This document shows positions 49,009 through 58,437 of a stretch of DNA of 64,000 bases, in pieces. Under the pieces are notes generated by a model that was not told the origin of the DNA, made no database searches, and worked only from the letters and a program-made list of their open reading frames with translations. Position 1 is the first letter of the stretch; the number at the start of each line of letters is the position of its first letter. This DNA comes from Ferruginibacter sp. (GTDB lineage Bacteria > Bacteroidota > Bacteroidia > Chitinophagales > Chitinophagaceae), in contig JABFRP010000001.1 of assembly GCA_013141115.1 (NCBI GenBank), positions 620,001-684,000 on the forward strand, in the 5' to 3' direction. The translations under genes and the position numbers were made by a program.

Positions 49009-49144
49009 GGATGGCTCACCCTGTGTAGGAAAGGAACTTGTAGTTTTTGAGTTATTGCCTTATGCTTATTCGTTGTTGGCTGGGAGACCAGGCAACGGCG
49101 AAGATGGGAAAGAAGGTGGATGGAATACCCACAGCTGCGAAGAA
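49009..49144 (+). repeat. intergenic repeat, copy B (about 136 bp)
   Basis: GGATGGCTCACCC...TATTCGTTGTTGG...GGGAGACCAGGCAACGGCGA...CAGCTGCGAAG, in the same orientation as copy A at 47927-48070. The central hairpin is kept with an A-to-G change that still allows a T-G pair. Confidence 0.75.
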
Positions 49145-49247
49145 GCCCTCCCTTCATCAGGATAAACTCTGCCAATGAAGTCAAATAGAATTACAATTGT
49201 TCGTCTTCAAAAAACTAAAACCCTCTTTTCGATTAACCCATACTTCA

Positions 49248-49293
49248 ACTTCGCTCAGTACTGGCAATATACTCCTTAGACTCCGCTCAGGAC
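49248..49293. repeat. short imperfect direct repeat ACTTCGCTCAGTAC / ACTCCGCTCAGGAC
   Basis: Two 14-base units at 49248-49261 and 49280-49293, matching at 12 positions, just downstream of the carboxylase gene stop. The rest of 48921-49302 outside repeat B shows no gene. Confidence 0.55.
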
Positions 49294-49302
49294 AATTTAA
49301 AA

Positions 49303-50931
49303 TTACACCTGAAACACCCCTGTCTTAAATTCCGATATCTCACTATTATGGTTGGCCGCTGCAATGCCTTCCGCAATTACTTGCCGGGTTGCGGCGGGGT
49401 CAATAATCTCATCCACCCATAACCTGGCGGCGGCATAGTAAGGAGTGGTTTGGCTATTGTAGCGGTCGATAATATGGTTCAGCATTTTTTGTTCGTCTTC
49501 GGGTGTTATTTCTTTGCCTCTTGCTTTTAATGATGCTACTTCAATCTGCAATAAAGTTTTTGCAGCTTGTTCGCCACCCATTACGGCAATTTTTGCAGTA
49601 GGCCAGGCATAAATAAAACGGGGGTCGTAGGCTTTGCCACACATGGCATAATTGCCGGCACCATAACTGTTGCCAATAATAATGGTGATCTTTGGTACAA
49701 CGGAATTTGCAACGGCATTTACCAGTTTAGCACCGTCTTTAATAATGCCGCTGTGTTCGCTGCGGCTACCTACCATAAAGCCGGTAACATCCTGTAAAAA
49801 CACAAGTGGAATTTTTTTCTGGTTGCAATTCATAATAAAACGTGCAGCTTTATCGGCACTGTCGTTATAAATTACGCCGCCTAATTGCATTTCGCCTTTT
49901 TTGCTTTTTACAATTAAGCGTTGATTGGCCACAATGCCTACAGCCCAGCCATCAATGCGGCCATAACCGCATACAATGGTTTTACCATACTCTTCTTTAA
50001 ACTGGTCAAAACTATCTGCATCGCAAATGCAGTTAATAATGTTTACCATATCGTAAGGCTTGCTATTGCCTTCGCTCATAATGCCATAAATTTCGCCTGC
50101 AGCCGGTTTGGGTGCAACAGGTTTTATTCTATCAAAGCCGGCAGTTTGTGGCGCCCCAAGTTTGCTCATTATTTTTTTGATATGATCAAGGCATTCTTCT
50201 TCGGTAGCAAATTTATAATCTGCAATACCACTTAAGGCATTATGTGTTTCAGCACCTCCTAAGGTTTCGGCATCAATATCTTCGCCAATGGCAGCTTTAA
50301 CCAAATATGGGCCTGCTAAAAATATAGAGCCATTGCCTTCTACCATTAATGTTTCGTCGCTCATAATAGGTAAATAGGCGCCGCCTGCAACGCAGGCACC
50401 CATTACCGCTGCAATTTGTGTAATACCCATCGCACTCATTTTAGCATTATTGCGGAACACCCTTCCAAAATGTTCTTTGTCGGGAAAGATCTCATCCTGC
50501 ATAGGCAGGAATACACCGGCGCTATCTACCAAATAAATAATGGGCAATTTATTCTCCATCGAAATTTCCTGCATGCGCAAATTCTTTTTGCCTGTGATGG
50601 GAAACCAGGCTCCGGCTTTTACCGTTTGATCATTGGCTACAATAATACATTGCCTGCCGCTTACATAACCGATACCGCTTACGGTGCCACCGGCCGGGCA
50701 GCCGCCCTGTTCTTCGTACATTTCAAAACCGGCAAAGGCCCCCAGTTCGGTAAAGGGTTTATCGGCATCGCACAAATAGGCAATGCGTTGCCTTGCAGTT
50801 AATTTATTGCGTTCCTTTTGTTTGGCTGCGGCTTTGGCGCCTCCGCCTTCGTAAATTTTATTTAAATATTGTTTGGTACGGCTCCAGGCCATTTTAAGGG
50901 CGTCTTCGTTTTTGTTGAATTGCAGGTCCAT
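49303..50931 (-). CDS. acyl-CoA carboxylase carboxyltransferase subunit (methylcrotonyl-CoA type)
   Basis: A 542-residue biotin-dependent carboxyltransferase beta-type subunit with both crotonase-like halves: VSGIGYVSGRQCIIVANDQTVKAGA and MGACVAGGAYLPIMSDE in the N-terminal half, GGVIYNDSADKAARFI, FLQDVTGFMVG and IIGNSYGAGNYAMCG in the C-terminal half. YEEQGGCPAGG and the long VEGNGSIFLAGP segment favour methylcrotonyl-CoA carboxylase (leucine breakdown) over propionyl-CoA carboxylase. The biotin-carboxylase/biotin-carrier subunit is not adjacent. Stand-alone gene. Confidence 0.88.
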   Translation of the reverse strand: MDLQFNKNEDALKMAWSRTKQYLNKIYEGGGAKAAAKQKERNKLTARQRIAYLCDADKPFTELGAFAGFEMYEEQGGCPAGGTVSGIGYVSGRQCIIVANDQTVKAGAWFPITGKKNLRMQEISMENKLPIIYLVDSAGVFLPMQDEIFPDKEHFGRVFRNNAKMSAMGITQIAAVMGACVAGGAYLPIMSDETLMVEGNGSIFLAGPYLVKAAIGEDIDAETLGGAETHNALSGIADYKFATEEECLDHIKKIMSKLGAPQTAGFDRIKPVAPKPAAGEIYGIMSEGNSKPYDMVNIINCICDADSFDQFKEEYGKTIVCGYGRIDGWAVGIVANQRLIVKSKKGEMQLGGVIYNDSADKAARFIMNCNQKKIPLVFLQDVTGFMVGSRSEHSGIIKDGAKLVNAVANSVVPKITIIIGNSYGAGNYAMCGKAYDPRFIYAWPTAKIAVMGGEQAAKTLLQIEVASLKARGKEITPEDEQKMLNHIIDRYNSQTTPYYAAARLWVDEIIDPAATRQVIAEGIAAANHNSEISEFKTGVFQV

Positions 50932-51068
50932 ATCGTTAATGATTGATGGTTAGTAAAGTAATTTGCAATTACCCTGCCATCAACTACCAACAAAAATATG
51001 GGTATTGAAATTAATGGCATAGTAAACAGTTGGCATATTTATGAAAGGTAGTTTGAAAAAACTGCTAT

Positions 51069-51098
51069 AAAAAAAGAGTGGGGCAGTGCCCACTCTTT
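51069..51098 (-). terminator. intrinsic terminator of the frameshifted repeat-protein gene
   Basis: On the - strand AAAGAGTGGG (from 51098) pairs with CCCACTCTTT (ending 51073) around a 6-base loop, followed by a T-run (A-run at 51069-51075 on the + strand). It lies 22 bases after the stop at 51120. Confidence 0.88.
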
Positions 51099-51119
51099 GC
51101 TTTAATATTTTAGGTACTC

Positions 51120-53553
51120 TTATTTTACAAAAATACTATAGGCAGAAGCATCCTGTGTACTGGTAAAGCCAGTTAAAGGTACGGGCACATTATTTTGAAA
51201 ATATAAAGGAGCATATTTGCCGTTATTAGGCAGATAATTTTCACCTACAGTGTATACAATGCCATTTTTTATTAAAATATCATATAAATAGTTATCCCCG
51301 TTATTAGTATTATAGTTAGTTAAAAAATTTATACTGTTATTTTTTCCAATAAGTTGCATTTGATAAATAACTGCCCGGACTTTGCATTACAACTGTGCCA
51401 GTAATATAAACATCATTATTATCAACAAAAACTGAGTATGGGTCGGCATAAGTATATGATGCAGGAAGTGTAACTAAGGTTTTAACACTGTTTTTCCAAT
51501 ATACTCCGGGATTAATGTTATTGCCATTAGTAGATTCGGTACCCGTGATATAAATATCTCCATTATTTACAAAAATTCCAGAAGTATAACTATACGTGGA
51601 TCCGGCATTTGCAAGTATATTAATGATGCCGTTTTTCCAATATAAAGCTCTGCTGTTAAAACCAGTAAATCCCTGGCCACATACGTACACATCTCCATTT
51701 ACTACTTTTATATTTGTAGCTTCTACATAGTCAAAAGTGTCTTTAGGCAAAATAGTTGCTACCCCATTTTTCCAAACCTTTGCTACGGTTGATCCCGGAT
51801 TATTGGAATTTCTTTCGATACCACATATATAAACATCTCCGTTGTACACATCAAAACTATAGGCATCTGCTAATGTTGTGCCATTGGTTATATTGGTAAT
51901 CACTCCGTTTTTCCAAAGTTTAATAGTGCCGACCCAGCCATTAAGTGTAGAGTCCTGTTCTGATACTAAAACATATACATCGTTATTATACACCAGTGTT
52001 TTTACTGCATAAGCATAATTATTTGCAGTTGTTGGAGTGGCTGTTAAAAAAGTGGGTACGCCATCTTTCCAAAATACAGCTCTGTCATCAATTATACCTG
52101 CTATGTAAACACCATTAGTATTTATGGTATTACCACAGGCACTTATAGAACCTAGGTTTACACTGTTGCCAGTGGCAGTACCGGTTGCTGTACTGCTGTA
52201 ATTGCCATTACTAAGGTCAACAGCATTGTAGGTATACGCAATAGTACCACCACAGTGAATTAAACTAAAGTTTACCAAACCGGCTGCATTTGTATAGGCA
52301 ATGGTGCTTGTACCGTTTGCCAGGCTAAGGCTTATGTAACCATTAGTTACCGGCAGGTTATTACAGCCTTTTATTGTGGCAGTAAAATTTATAACCAGGT
52401 TTGCAGGAATGGTTACACTGATATTTCCTAACGAGGCATTGGCTGTATAGGGACCAATGTTTTGTGTATGCACCACGGTGTTGCCGTTACAGTTTGTTCC
52501 TGTTATTACTTCCAGCTTTAAGGCTTCGTTTTTTGGTACATAGCCTGATACATAACCACTATCATTAGTATGGTCGTAAGCATAGGTATTGGTTGCTAAG
52601 CTGGTAATTTTTACCAACGTATTTGCCAATGGTAAATTATTGGCGCTGTTAAGCAAACGCATATCTAAAGTAATAAAGTTGGCAGGTACATCCACATTCC
52701 AAAAAGAAAATTTGTTTACAAATGCGGTATAAGTATTACCACTTTTTGATGCGTTGCCTTCTTCTTTCCAGCGGGCTGTAGCTTCATCAAAATGCCATAA
52801 CGGTATACTTGCAGGTGCAGTGCCCTGCAGTGAGGTGGGTATAGGAAAAGTAATAGTAGCTGTTTTGCCCGGTGCAATTTTTAAAATATTGCCGCTGGCA
52901 TCCTGCAACTCTGCGCCTACCATTCCATAACTTTTTAATAAAAACTCTCCGTTGCTGCTGGTTATTGCTCTTAAATCTCCGGGCACCACCAAAGGTAAAT
53001 TAGCAGCGGTGGGATCTATCCAGTGAGCAAATACCTTTACGCTGCCGGTGTAAGCCGCACCACCGGCTGTTATAAAAGCATTGGCCGGAAAACTGATAAC
53101 TGCGCCATTATCGGTTACAGTTCCGCCTGTTGCTGCAGTAATTGTACCAGTTAGCGTTTGTTTAATCAACTGAATTTTTACGAAATTATTTTTACCGGCT
53201 TCGGTAACAAAACTGCGTATGCCTTTAAAATATCCGGCTTTAATTACGGTAACATGTCCGTTTGCCGCAGAAACATTTATATTTCTGAATGTAAAATTAC
53301 CCATGGCGTCGGTACTGCCTGTATATGTATCTGACGTAACCACTGCATTGGCAACGGGCTGATTATTTTCGTCTATTACCGAGCCGCTTATAGTTGCGGC
53401 TACTTTTATAGCATCATTGGTTATTACCGGCGTTTCCAATACAGGTATGCCATTGTCACTTACAGCATCATTTTTTTTACAGCCAGTCTGTATTAAAATA
53501 ATAAGGGTAATAAAAAAGGCTGCAAATTTAATGTGGGTGATTTTTTGTACCAT
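51120..53553 (-). pseudogene. large lipoprotein with regulatory-like domain and propeller repeats, one A-run frameshift
   Basis: From ATG 53553 the frame gives 738 residues and stops at TAA 51339-51337 right after TYWKK. Removing one base from the T6 run on the + strand (51340-51345; A6 on the coding strand) continues as TYWKNNSINFLTNYN and runs to 51120, adding about 72 residues of the same repeat type. The protein has a lipoprotein signal (LIILIQTGC, C24), a carboxypeptidase-regulatory-like domain (about 52-112; SGSVIDENNQPVANAVV), further beta domains, and C-terminal repeats of the pattern GDVYxxG...AxYWKNG (about 480-738 and beyond). It may still be functional if slippage or sequencing error is involved. 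Confidence 0.75.
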
Positions 53554-53895
53554 TAGTTGTAGGCTTTTGTATTTAAATTCAATTATTAATTATGAACTTT
53601 ATGGGGATGTTAGTTTTGAGATTTGTAAAAGTGATTAGTACGGGTATTTTGTAAGCGTTTAATAATAAAATCAAGGGCTTAAATTTAATTTTACTGTTTA
53701 GCCTGCTAAGATATAAAAAACTATTAACATTAAAATGAGGGAAAGCAAAATCTATTTATAAGCTTGTTTCAATTTTTTCAGGAACTGGTTAATGATTAAA
53801 GTATATGGTTTACAATTACGCCTGAAATTGTAAATTTGTTTTTGTTGTACCTGTTAGAAACTATGAGTTATTATCAATGAACTAATAACAAAACT
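53554..53895. promoter_or_regulatory. intergenic gap with a likely promoter for the DinB-like gene
   Basis: TAAATTTG (53831-53838) is an exact TAnnTTTG, preceded by a weaker GTTTAC at 53808-53813 near the expected -33 position. Transcription would start about 53845, before the ATG at 53896. The rest of the gap (53554-53800) is AT-rich and shows no gene or repeat. Confidence 0.4.
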
Positions 53896-54357
53896 ATGGC
53901 TATTGAAATTAACCGCATATTAAAACTATTTGCCGACTTACAACATGGCGATTGTTGGATAGGCAATAATTTTAAAACAACTTTACATGGTGTAGATGCT
54001 GCGATGGCAGCGGAAACTATTTTTGAAAATGCCAATAGCATCTGGCATTTAACCACTCATATTATTTACTGGCGCACCACGGTGGCTAACCGTTTAACCG
54101 GCAGCGAAAACCCACCGCCTTTTAAAGATTTTGTATTGCCTGATGCATTAACAGATGCCAGCTGGAAACAAACACTGCTGGATTTTGAAGCGGCCTATCA
54201 TGCATTGCGTGCCGCTATGCTTGCTATAAAAGATGAACAACTGGATAAGCCTACAGTAAGAAAAGATCAAACCTATTACCAGTTATTAATGGGTAGCCTG
54301 CAACACGATGCCTATCATTTAGGGCAGATGGTATTGCTGAAAAATAATGCTATATAA
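53896..54357 (+). CDS. DinB-like four-helix protein
   Basis: A 153-residue DinB-superfamily protein, distinct from the one at 12890. SIWHLTTHIIYWRTTVANRL (about 48-67) and LMGSLQHDAYHLGQMVLLK (about 131-149) carry the helix-embedded His residues typical of the fold. A divalent-metal site and thiol-transfer activity are known for some relatives; the substrate here is unknown. It lies 72 bases before the lacI-type gene, without an obvious link. Confidence 0.8.
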   Translation: MAIEINRILKLFADLQHGDCWIGNNFKTTLHGVDAAMAAETIFENANSIWHLTTHIIYWRTTVANRLTGSENPPPFKDFVLPDALTDASWKQTLLDFEAAYHALRAAMLAIKDEQLDKPTVRKDQTYYQLLMGSLQHDAYHLGQMVLLKNNAI

Positions 54358-54396
54358 TTACACTTCGTTATTAGTGCTAAAGAAGATATTTTTTTA

Positions 54397-54422
54397 ACCG
54401 AAAATAATATTATTTTCACGGT
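54397..54422. promoter_or_regulatory. palindrome in front of the LacI-type regulator, candidate operator
   Basis: GAAAATAATATTATTTTC (54400-54417) is a perfect 18-base palindrome. With flanks it extends to ACCG...CGGT with a one-base bulge, ending eight bases before the ATG at 54430. The position suits an autoregulatory operator; it lacks the central CG of many LacI-family sites. Confidence 0.5.
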
Positions 54423-54429
54423 ACTAACG

Positions 54430-55422
54430 ATGGAACAAGCTACACTAAAACAACTGTCTGAGATTTTAAAAATAAGTGTGTCAACGGTATCAAGAGCACT
54501 AAAAAATCATCCTGATATTTCGGAAGATACCAAGCGTAAAGTAAAAGAACTTGCCGAAACATTAGATTACGAACCCAACCGTAATGCCATTTATCTGCGT
54601 AATAATACCAGTAATATCATTGGTATTATGGTGCCATCACTCGATAATTTTTTTTACGATTCATTTACCGTTGCAGTGGAAGAAGAGGCAAGGGCTTTTG
54701 GGTATTCGGTACTCATTATGCAATCGGGCGAAAGCAGGGATGTAGAACTGGCCAATCTTAAATTATTAAAAAATAACCGCATCGCTGGTGTGTTTGTATC
54801 CATTACCGGCGAAACAGATGATATTTCCTCTTTTTTAAAATTGCAGGATAAAAAAATTCCAGTAGTGTTTTTTGATCGTGTACCTGACTATGACCAGTGT
54901 AATAAAATTTGCCTGGCTGATAAAGTTGCTGCAACAATGGCGGCAGATGCATTGATAGGGAAAAATAAAAAAAATGTGCTGGCACTTTTTGGGCATCCCA
55001 AACTAACCATATCACAAAAAAGGTTTAAAGCTTTTAATGAAACCTTTACCTCAAAAGCTCCGTCAACAATCATCAATAATCAATTTCCTTTATCTATTGC
55101 CGAAGCAAAAGCTTGCACCATTGCTGCGCTGGAAAATAATACAAAGCCCGATGCTATTTTTTGCATGGGCGACTTAATTCTTATTGGAACCATGCAGGCC
55201 ATTCATCAAAAAGGGTTGCGCATTCCGGAAGATATTAGTGTGATATCTATAAGCAACGGGCTGATACCTACGATGTATAACCCCAAAATAACTTTTGTAG
55301 AAACCAGCGGATATAAATTAGGCAAACTTGCATTTAAAAGAATGATGGAGTGTATTGCAGGCAGCACTTTTATGCAGGAGCTAACGGTGGATTCTTTTTT
55401 GGTGGAAGGCGGCTCGTTGTAG
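54430..55422 (+). CDS. LacI-family transcriptional regulator (probable trehalose regulator)
   Basis: A 330-residue LacI/GalR regulator. The N-terminal helix-turn-helix and hinge helix (TLKQLSEILKISVSTVSRAL, then HPDISEDTKRKVKELAETLDYEPNR, about 4-51) are complete. The effector domain starts at NTSNIIGIMVPSLDNFFYDS and ends FVETSGYKLGKLAFKRMMEC. No PurR-type corepressor signature stands out. It is followed by an MFS transporter and trehalase genes, so trehalose or a breakdown product is the likely effector (inference). A palindrome lies just upstream of its start. Confidence 0.9.
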   Translation: MEQATLKQLSEILKISVSTVSRALKNHPDISEDTKRKVKELAETLDYEPNRNAIYLRNNTSNIIGIMVPSLDNFFYDSFTVAVEEEARAFGYSVLIMQSGESRDVELANLKLLKNNRIAGVFVSITGETDDISSFLKLQDKKIPVVFFDRVPDYDQCNKICLADKVAATMAADALIGKNKKNVLALFGHPKLTISQKRFKAFNETFTSKAPSTIINNQFPLSIAEAKACTIAALENNTKPDAIFCMGDLILIGTMQAIHQKGLRIPEDISVISISNGLIPTMYNPKITFVETSGYKLGKLAFKRMMECIAGSTFMQELTVDSFLVEGGSL

Positions 55423-55423
55423 G

Positions 55424-55452
55424 TTTAGAGGTTTAGGAGTTTAGGGGTTTAG
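55424..55452 (+). repeat. TTTAG octamer tandem micro-repeat
   Basis: TTTAG at 55424, 55432, 55440 and 55448, an exact 8-base period, starting two bases after the lacI-type stop codon. The same unit in reverse complement lies inside aroA at 11259-11287. Confidence 0.75.
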
Positions 55453-55500
55453 TGTTGAGGTTTCCTTTGTTTTCGATTGCTCACTATATAAAACTTGCTC

Positions 55501-56760
55501 ATGTCTAACTGGAAAATTAAAACTTCCCTGTTTCTTAATTATTTTGTTTTTGCCATATTGCTCAATAGTGTGGGCACGGTTATCTTGCTTGTGCAAAAAA
55601 GTTTTGATGTAAGCAAATCGCAGGTGGCTATACTGGAACCTTTTAAAGATCTGAGTATTGCTATCGTTTCTTTTTTAGTAACCTCTTACATTACTAAAAT
55701 AGGGTACAAAAGAGCCATGCTGATAGCATTGGGTTTTGTAACAGTGGTTTGTTTTATCATGCCCTTTACCAGCAGTCTTATAATGGTAGAATTATTATTT
55801 GCAGCTATTGGTTCCAGTTTTGCGTTAATAAAAATGTCGGCTTTTGGTTCTATTGGTTTGGTAACTAAAGACGAAAAGGAGCATATCAGCTTCATGAATT
55901 TTTTAGAAGCATTTTTTGGAGTGGGTATTGTGGTAAGTTATTTTATTTTTCCATTGTTTATCGATAGCAATAATGAAGCTTCAAAAAGCTGGCTGAATGT
56001 ATATTATTTATTGGGCAGCATTTCTTTATTGGCTTTTGTTTTATTATTAGTTGCTCCTTTAGATGAGTCGGCAGCCAAAGTGCCGGCATCTGAAAATTTT
56101 GCCAGTGATTTTTTTAAAATGTTTACACTTTTTACACATCCGCTGGTTATTGCTTTTATTTTATGTGCTTTTTTTTATGTGTTATTAGAGCAGAGTATTA
56201 TGAGCTGGCTACCTACTTTTAATAATGATGTTTTAAAATTGAATAAAATATTAAGTATTCAAATGGCCAGCATACTGGCAGCATCTATAGCGCTGGGGCG
56301 TTTTTTAGCAGGCATAGTTTTAAAGCATTTAAACTGGATTGCAGTAATGATAAGTTGCCTGGTGCTTGCAGGCGGACTGGTATATTTTTCAATGCCGGTT
56401 ATTCAGCATTTTATTGATAGTTATACCGGCAGTGGCATTACACAATTAAAGGATGTTCCGTTAATTGCTTTTGTGTTTCCATTAATTGGGTTGTTGCTGG
56501 CACCCATTTATCCTGCTATAAATTCGGTAATATTAAGTTCGTTGCCCAAGCCAAAACATGGCTTAATGTCTGGGTTGATTATTTTGTTTTCTGCATTGGG
56601 TGGTTCTGCAGGTTCTTTAATTACAGGAAATATTTTTCAGCATTATGGTGGTAAAACTGCTTTTTATTTCTCTCTTATTCCTATTGGTATTTTAATTGCA
56701 GGCTTGTTTTTATTTAACAGGTTACATAATAAATCAAAAGCAACAGCAGTAAAAGTTTAA
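55501..56760 (+). CDS. MFS transporter, probable sugar uptake
   Basis: From ATG 55501 (419 residues; a TTG at 55495 is less likely). Twelve membrane helices are visible, with a charged central loop around 185-200 (LDESAAKVPASENF). SYITKIGYKRAMLIAL (about 60-75) is the loop 2-3 region that follows the DRxGxR-like MFS pattern. FucP-like sugar:H+ symporters have this size. Between a LacI regulator and trehalase, it most likely imports trehalose or the glucose released from it. The start of trehalase follows 11 bases after the stop. Confidence 0.85.
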   Translation: MSNWKIKTSLFLNYFVFAILLNSVGTVILLVQKSFDVSKSQVAILEPFKDLSIAIVSFLVTSYITKIGYKRAMLIALGFVTVVCFIMPFTSSLIMVELLFAAIGSSFALIKMSAFGSIGLVTKDEKEHISFMNFLEAFFGVGIVVSYFIFPLFIDSNNEASKSWLNVYYLLGSISLLAFVLLLVAPLDESAAKVPASENFASDFFKMFTLFTHPLVIAFILCAFFYVLLEQSIMSWLPTFNNDVLKLNKILSIQMASILAASIALGRFLAGIVLKHLNWIAVMISCLVLAGGLVYFSMPVIQHFIDSYTGSGITQLKDVPLIAFVFPLIGLLLAPIYPAINSVILSSLPKPKHGLMSGLIILFSALGGSAGSLITGNIFQHYGGKTAFYFSLIPIGILIAGLFLFNRLHNKSKATAVKV

Positions 56761-56771
56761 TTAGTTTGTAT

Positions 56772-58271
56772 ATGGCAAGCAATAATTTATTTTTTATAGA
56801 ATCTCTTGGTGCATTGTATGAAGATGTACAGTTAAAGGACATTTTTGCAGACAGTAAATTTTTTGTTGATTGCATACCTAAATATGCAGCAGTTGATATT
56901 TTAAATAATTACAAAAAACAAAAAGAAGAAAATGGCTTTGATTTGACAAATTTTCTTCAGGCAAACTTTGTTTTGCCTGAAGAAAATATTTCCAATTATT
57001 CTTCTGCAAAAAAAACGATCGATACACATTTAAATGATCTGTGGGATGAATTAACAAGATTGCCGGCGCAAAGTGGAGGTACATTAATTCCTTTGCCCAA
57101 CGCCTACATTGTACCCGGAGGAAGGTTCAGAGAAATTTATTATTGGGATAGCTATTTTACCATGCTAGGTTTACAGGTAAGTAAACGAACTGATCTTATA
57201 GAAAACATGGTTAACAATTTTGCTTACCTAATCAACAAAGTGGGCTTTATCCCTAACGGAAACCGTACGTATTATTTGGGCCGCTCTCAACCGCCATTTT
57301 TTGCATTAATGGTAAAATTATTAAGCGAAGAAAAAGGTGATGTGGTTTTTACAACCTATCAAACGGCATTAGAAAAAGAATATCAATTTTGGATGTTAGG
57401 CGAAGATGAATTAAACGAAAAACACGATTCCTGTGACCGTGTGGTTTTAATGCCGGGCAAAGGGATATTAAACCGCTACTGGGATAATAAAGATGAACCG
57501 AGACCCGAAGCATATGAAGAAGATCAACATATCGCAGCACTGTCTGATGAGGATGCCGCAAAAGTGTTTCGTCACATCAGGGCAGCAGCAGAATCGGGCT
57601 GGGATTTTAGCAGCCGGTGGTTTAAAGATAAATTAAAGATGGAAAGCATACAAACAGCCAATCTTATTCCGGTGGATTTAAATTGTTTGCTGTTGAATAT
57701 GGAACAAACGTTGTTACATATTTATCAACTGCAGCAGGATGAAATAAATGTGCATAGGTTTCAAAAAAAAGTAGCAGACCGGAGCAATGCAATTCAACAA
57801 TATTGCTGGAACGAAGCAAGAGGTTGTTATTTTGACTTTAATTTTGTTGAAGGCAAACAGGAAGAACATTTTAACCTGTCCACTGTATTTCCTTTGTTCT
57901 TTAAAATAGCTACTGCGGCGCAGGCTCAAAAAGTAGCCGCATTAATAAAAGAAAAATTTCTTTTCTCCGGAGGGCTAATAACTACTTTATACAAAACCGG
58001 GCAGCAATGGGATGCGCCAAATGGCTGGGCTCCTTTGCAATGGATGGCATACAAAGGATTAAAAAATTATGGCTTTAATGAATTAGCACAGGTCATAAAA
58101 AATAACTGGTTGCACAATTGCGAAAAAGTATTTGCTGCAACTGGCAAAATGATGGAGAAGTATAATGTGATGGACAGCACAATAACTGCAGGCGGTGGCG
58201 AATATCCCAACCAGGATGGTTTTGGTTGGACGAATGGGGTGTATTTAAAAATGAAAAACGAAATGGACTAG
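56772..58271 (+). CDS. treA: alpha,alpha-trehalase (GH37)
   Basis: From ATG 56772 (499 residues; a TTG at 56766 is in frame but weaker). GH37 signatures: PGGRFREIYYWDSYF (about 114-128) and QWDAPNGWAPLQWMAYKG (about 411-428). RSQPPFFALMVKLLSEEKG and ESGWDFSSRWFKD (catalytic Asp region) lie between, and GGGEYPNQDGFGWTNGVY closes the fold. No signal peptide is evident, so hydrolysis of trehalose to glucose is probably cytoplasmic after uptake by the MFS protein. It is the third gene of the lacI-MFS-treA unit. Confidence 0.92.
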   Translation: MASNNLFFIESLGALYEDVQLKDIFADSKFFVDCIPKYAAVDILNNYKKQKEENGFDLTNFLQANFVLPEENISNYSSAKKTIDTHLNDLWDELTRLPAQSGGTLIPLPNAYIVPGGRFREIYYWDSYFTMLGLQVSKRTDLIENMVNNFAYLINKVGFIPNGNRTYYLGRSQPPFFALMVKLLSEEKGDVVFTTYQTALEKEYQFWMLGEDELNEKHDSCDRVVLMPGKGILNRYWDNKDEPRPEAYEEDQHIAALSDEDAAKVFRHIRAAAESGWDFSSRWFKDKLKMESIQTANLIPVDLNCLLLNMEQTLLHIYQLQQDEINVHRFQKKVADRSNAIQQYCWNEARGCYFDFNFVEGKQEEHFNLSTVFPLFFKIATAAQAQKVAALIKEKFLFSGGLITTLYKTGQQWDAPNGWAPLQWMAYKGLKNYGFNELAQVIKNNWLHNCEKVFAATGKMMEKYNVMDSTITAGGGEYPNQDGFGWTNGVYLKMKNEMD

Positions 58272-58437
58272 TTTAGAAGGAGTGGGAATATGTTTTTTCT
58301 TAACAGCAAAAATACAAGTACCTATTTTATAAGTAAGATGTACTGCTTATTGTTTATTTTTAATTATGTTTTGTTAAGCTTTTATGTGCCAGTAAAACAA
58401 GCATGATAATTGTAAAAAGTATTTAAACAAATTTATA

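Noticed and set aside
49921..50235. Open frame opposite the carboxylase gene
   Set aside because: Antisense of a strongly conserved enzyme gene, with no features of its own.
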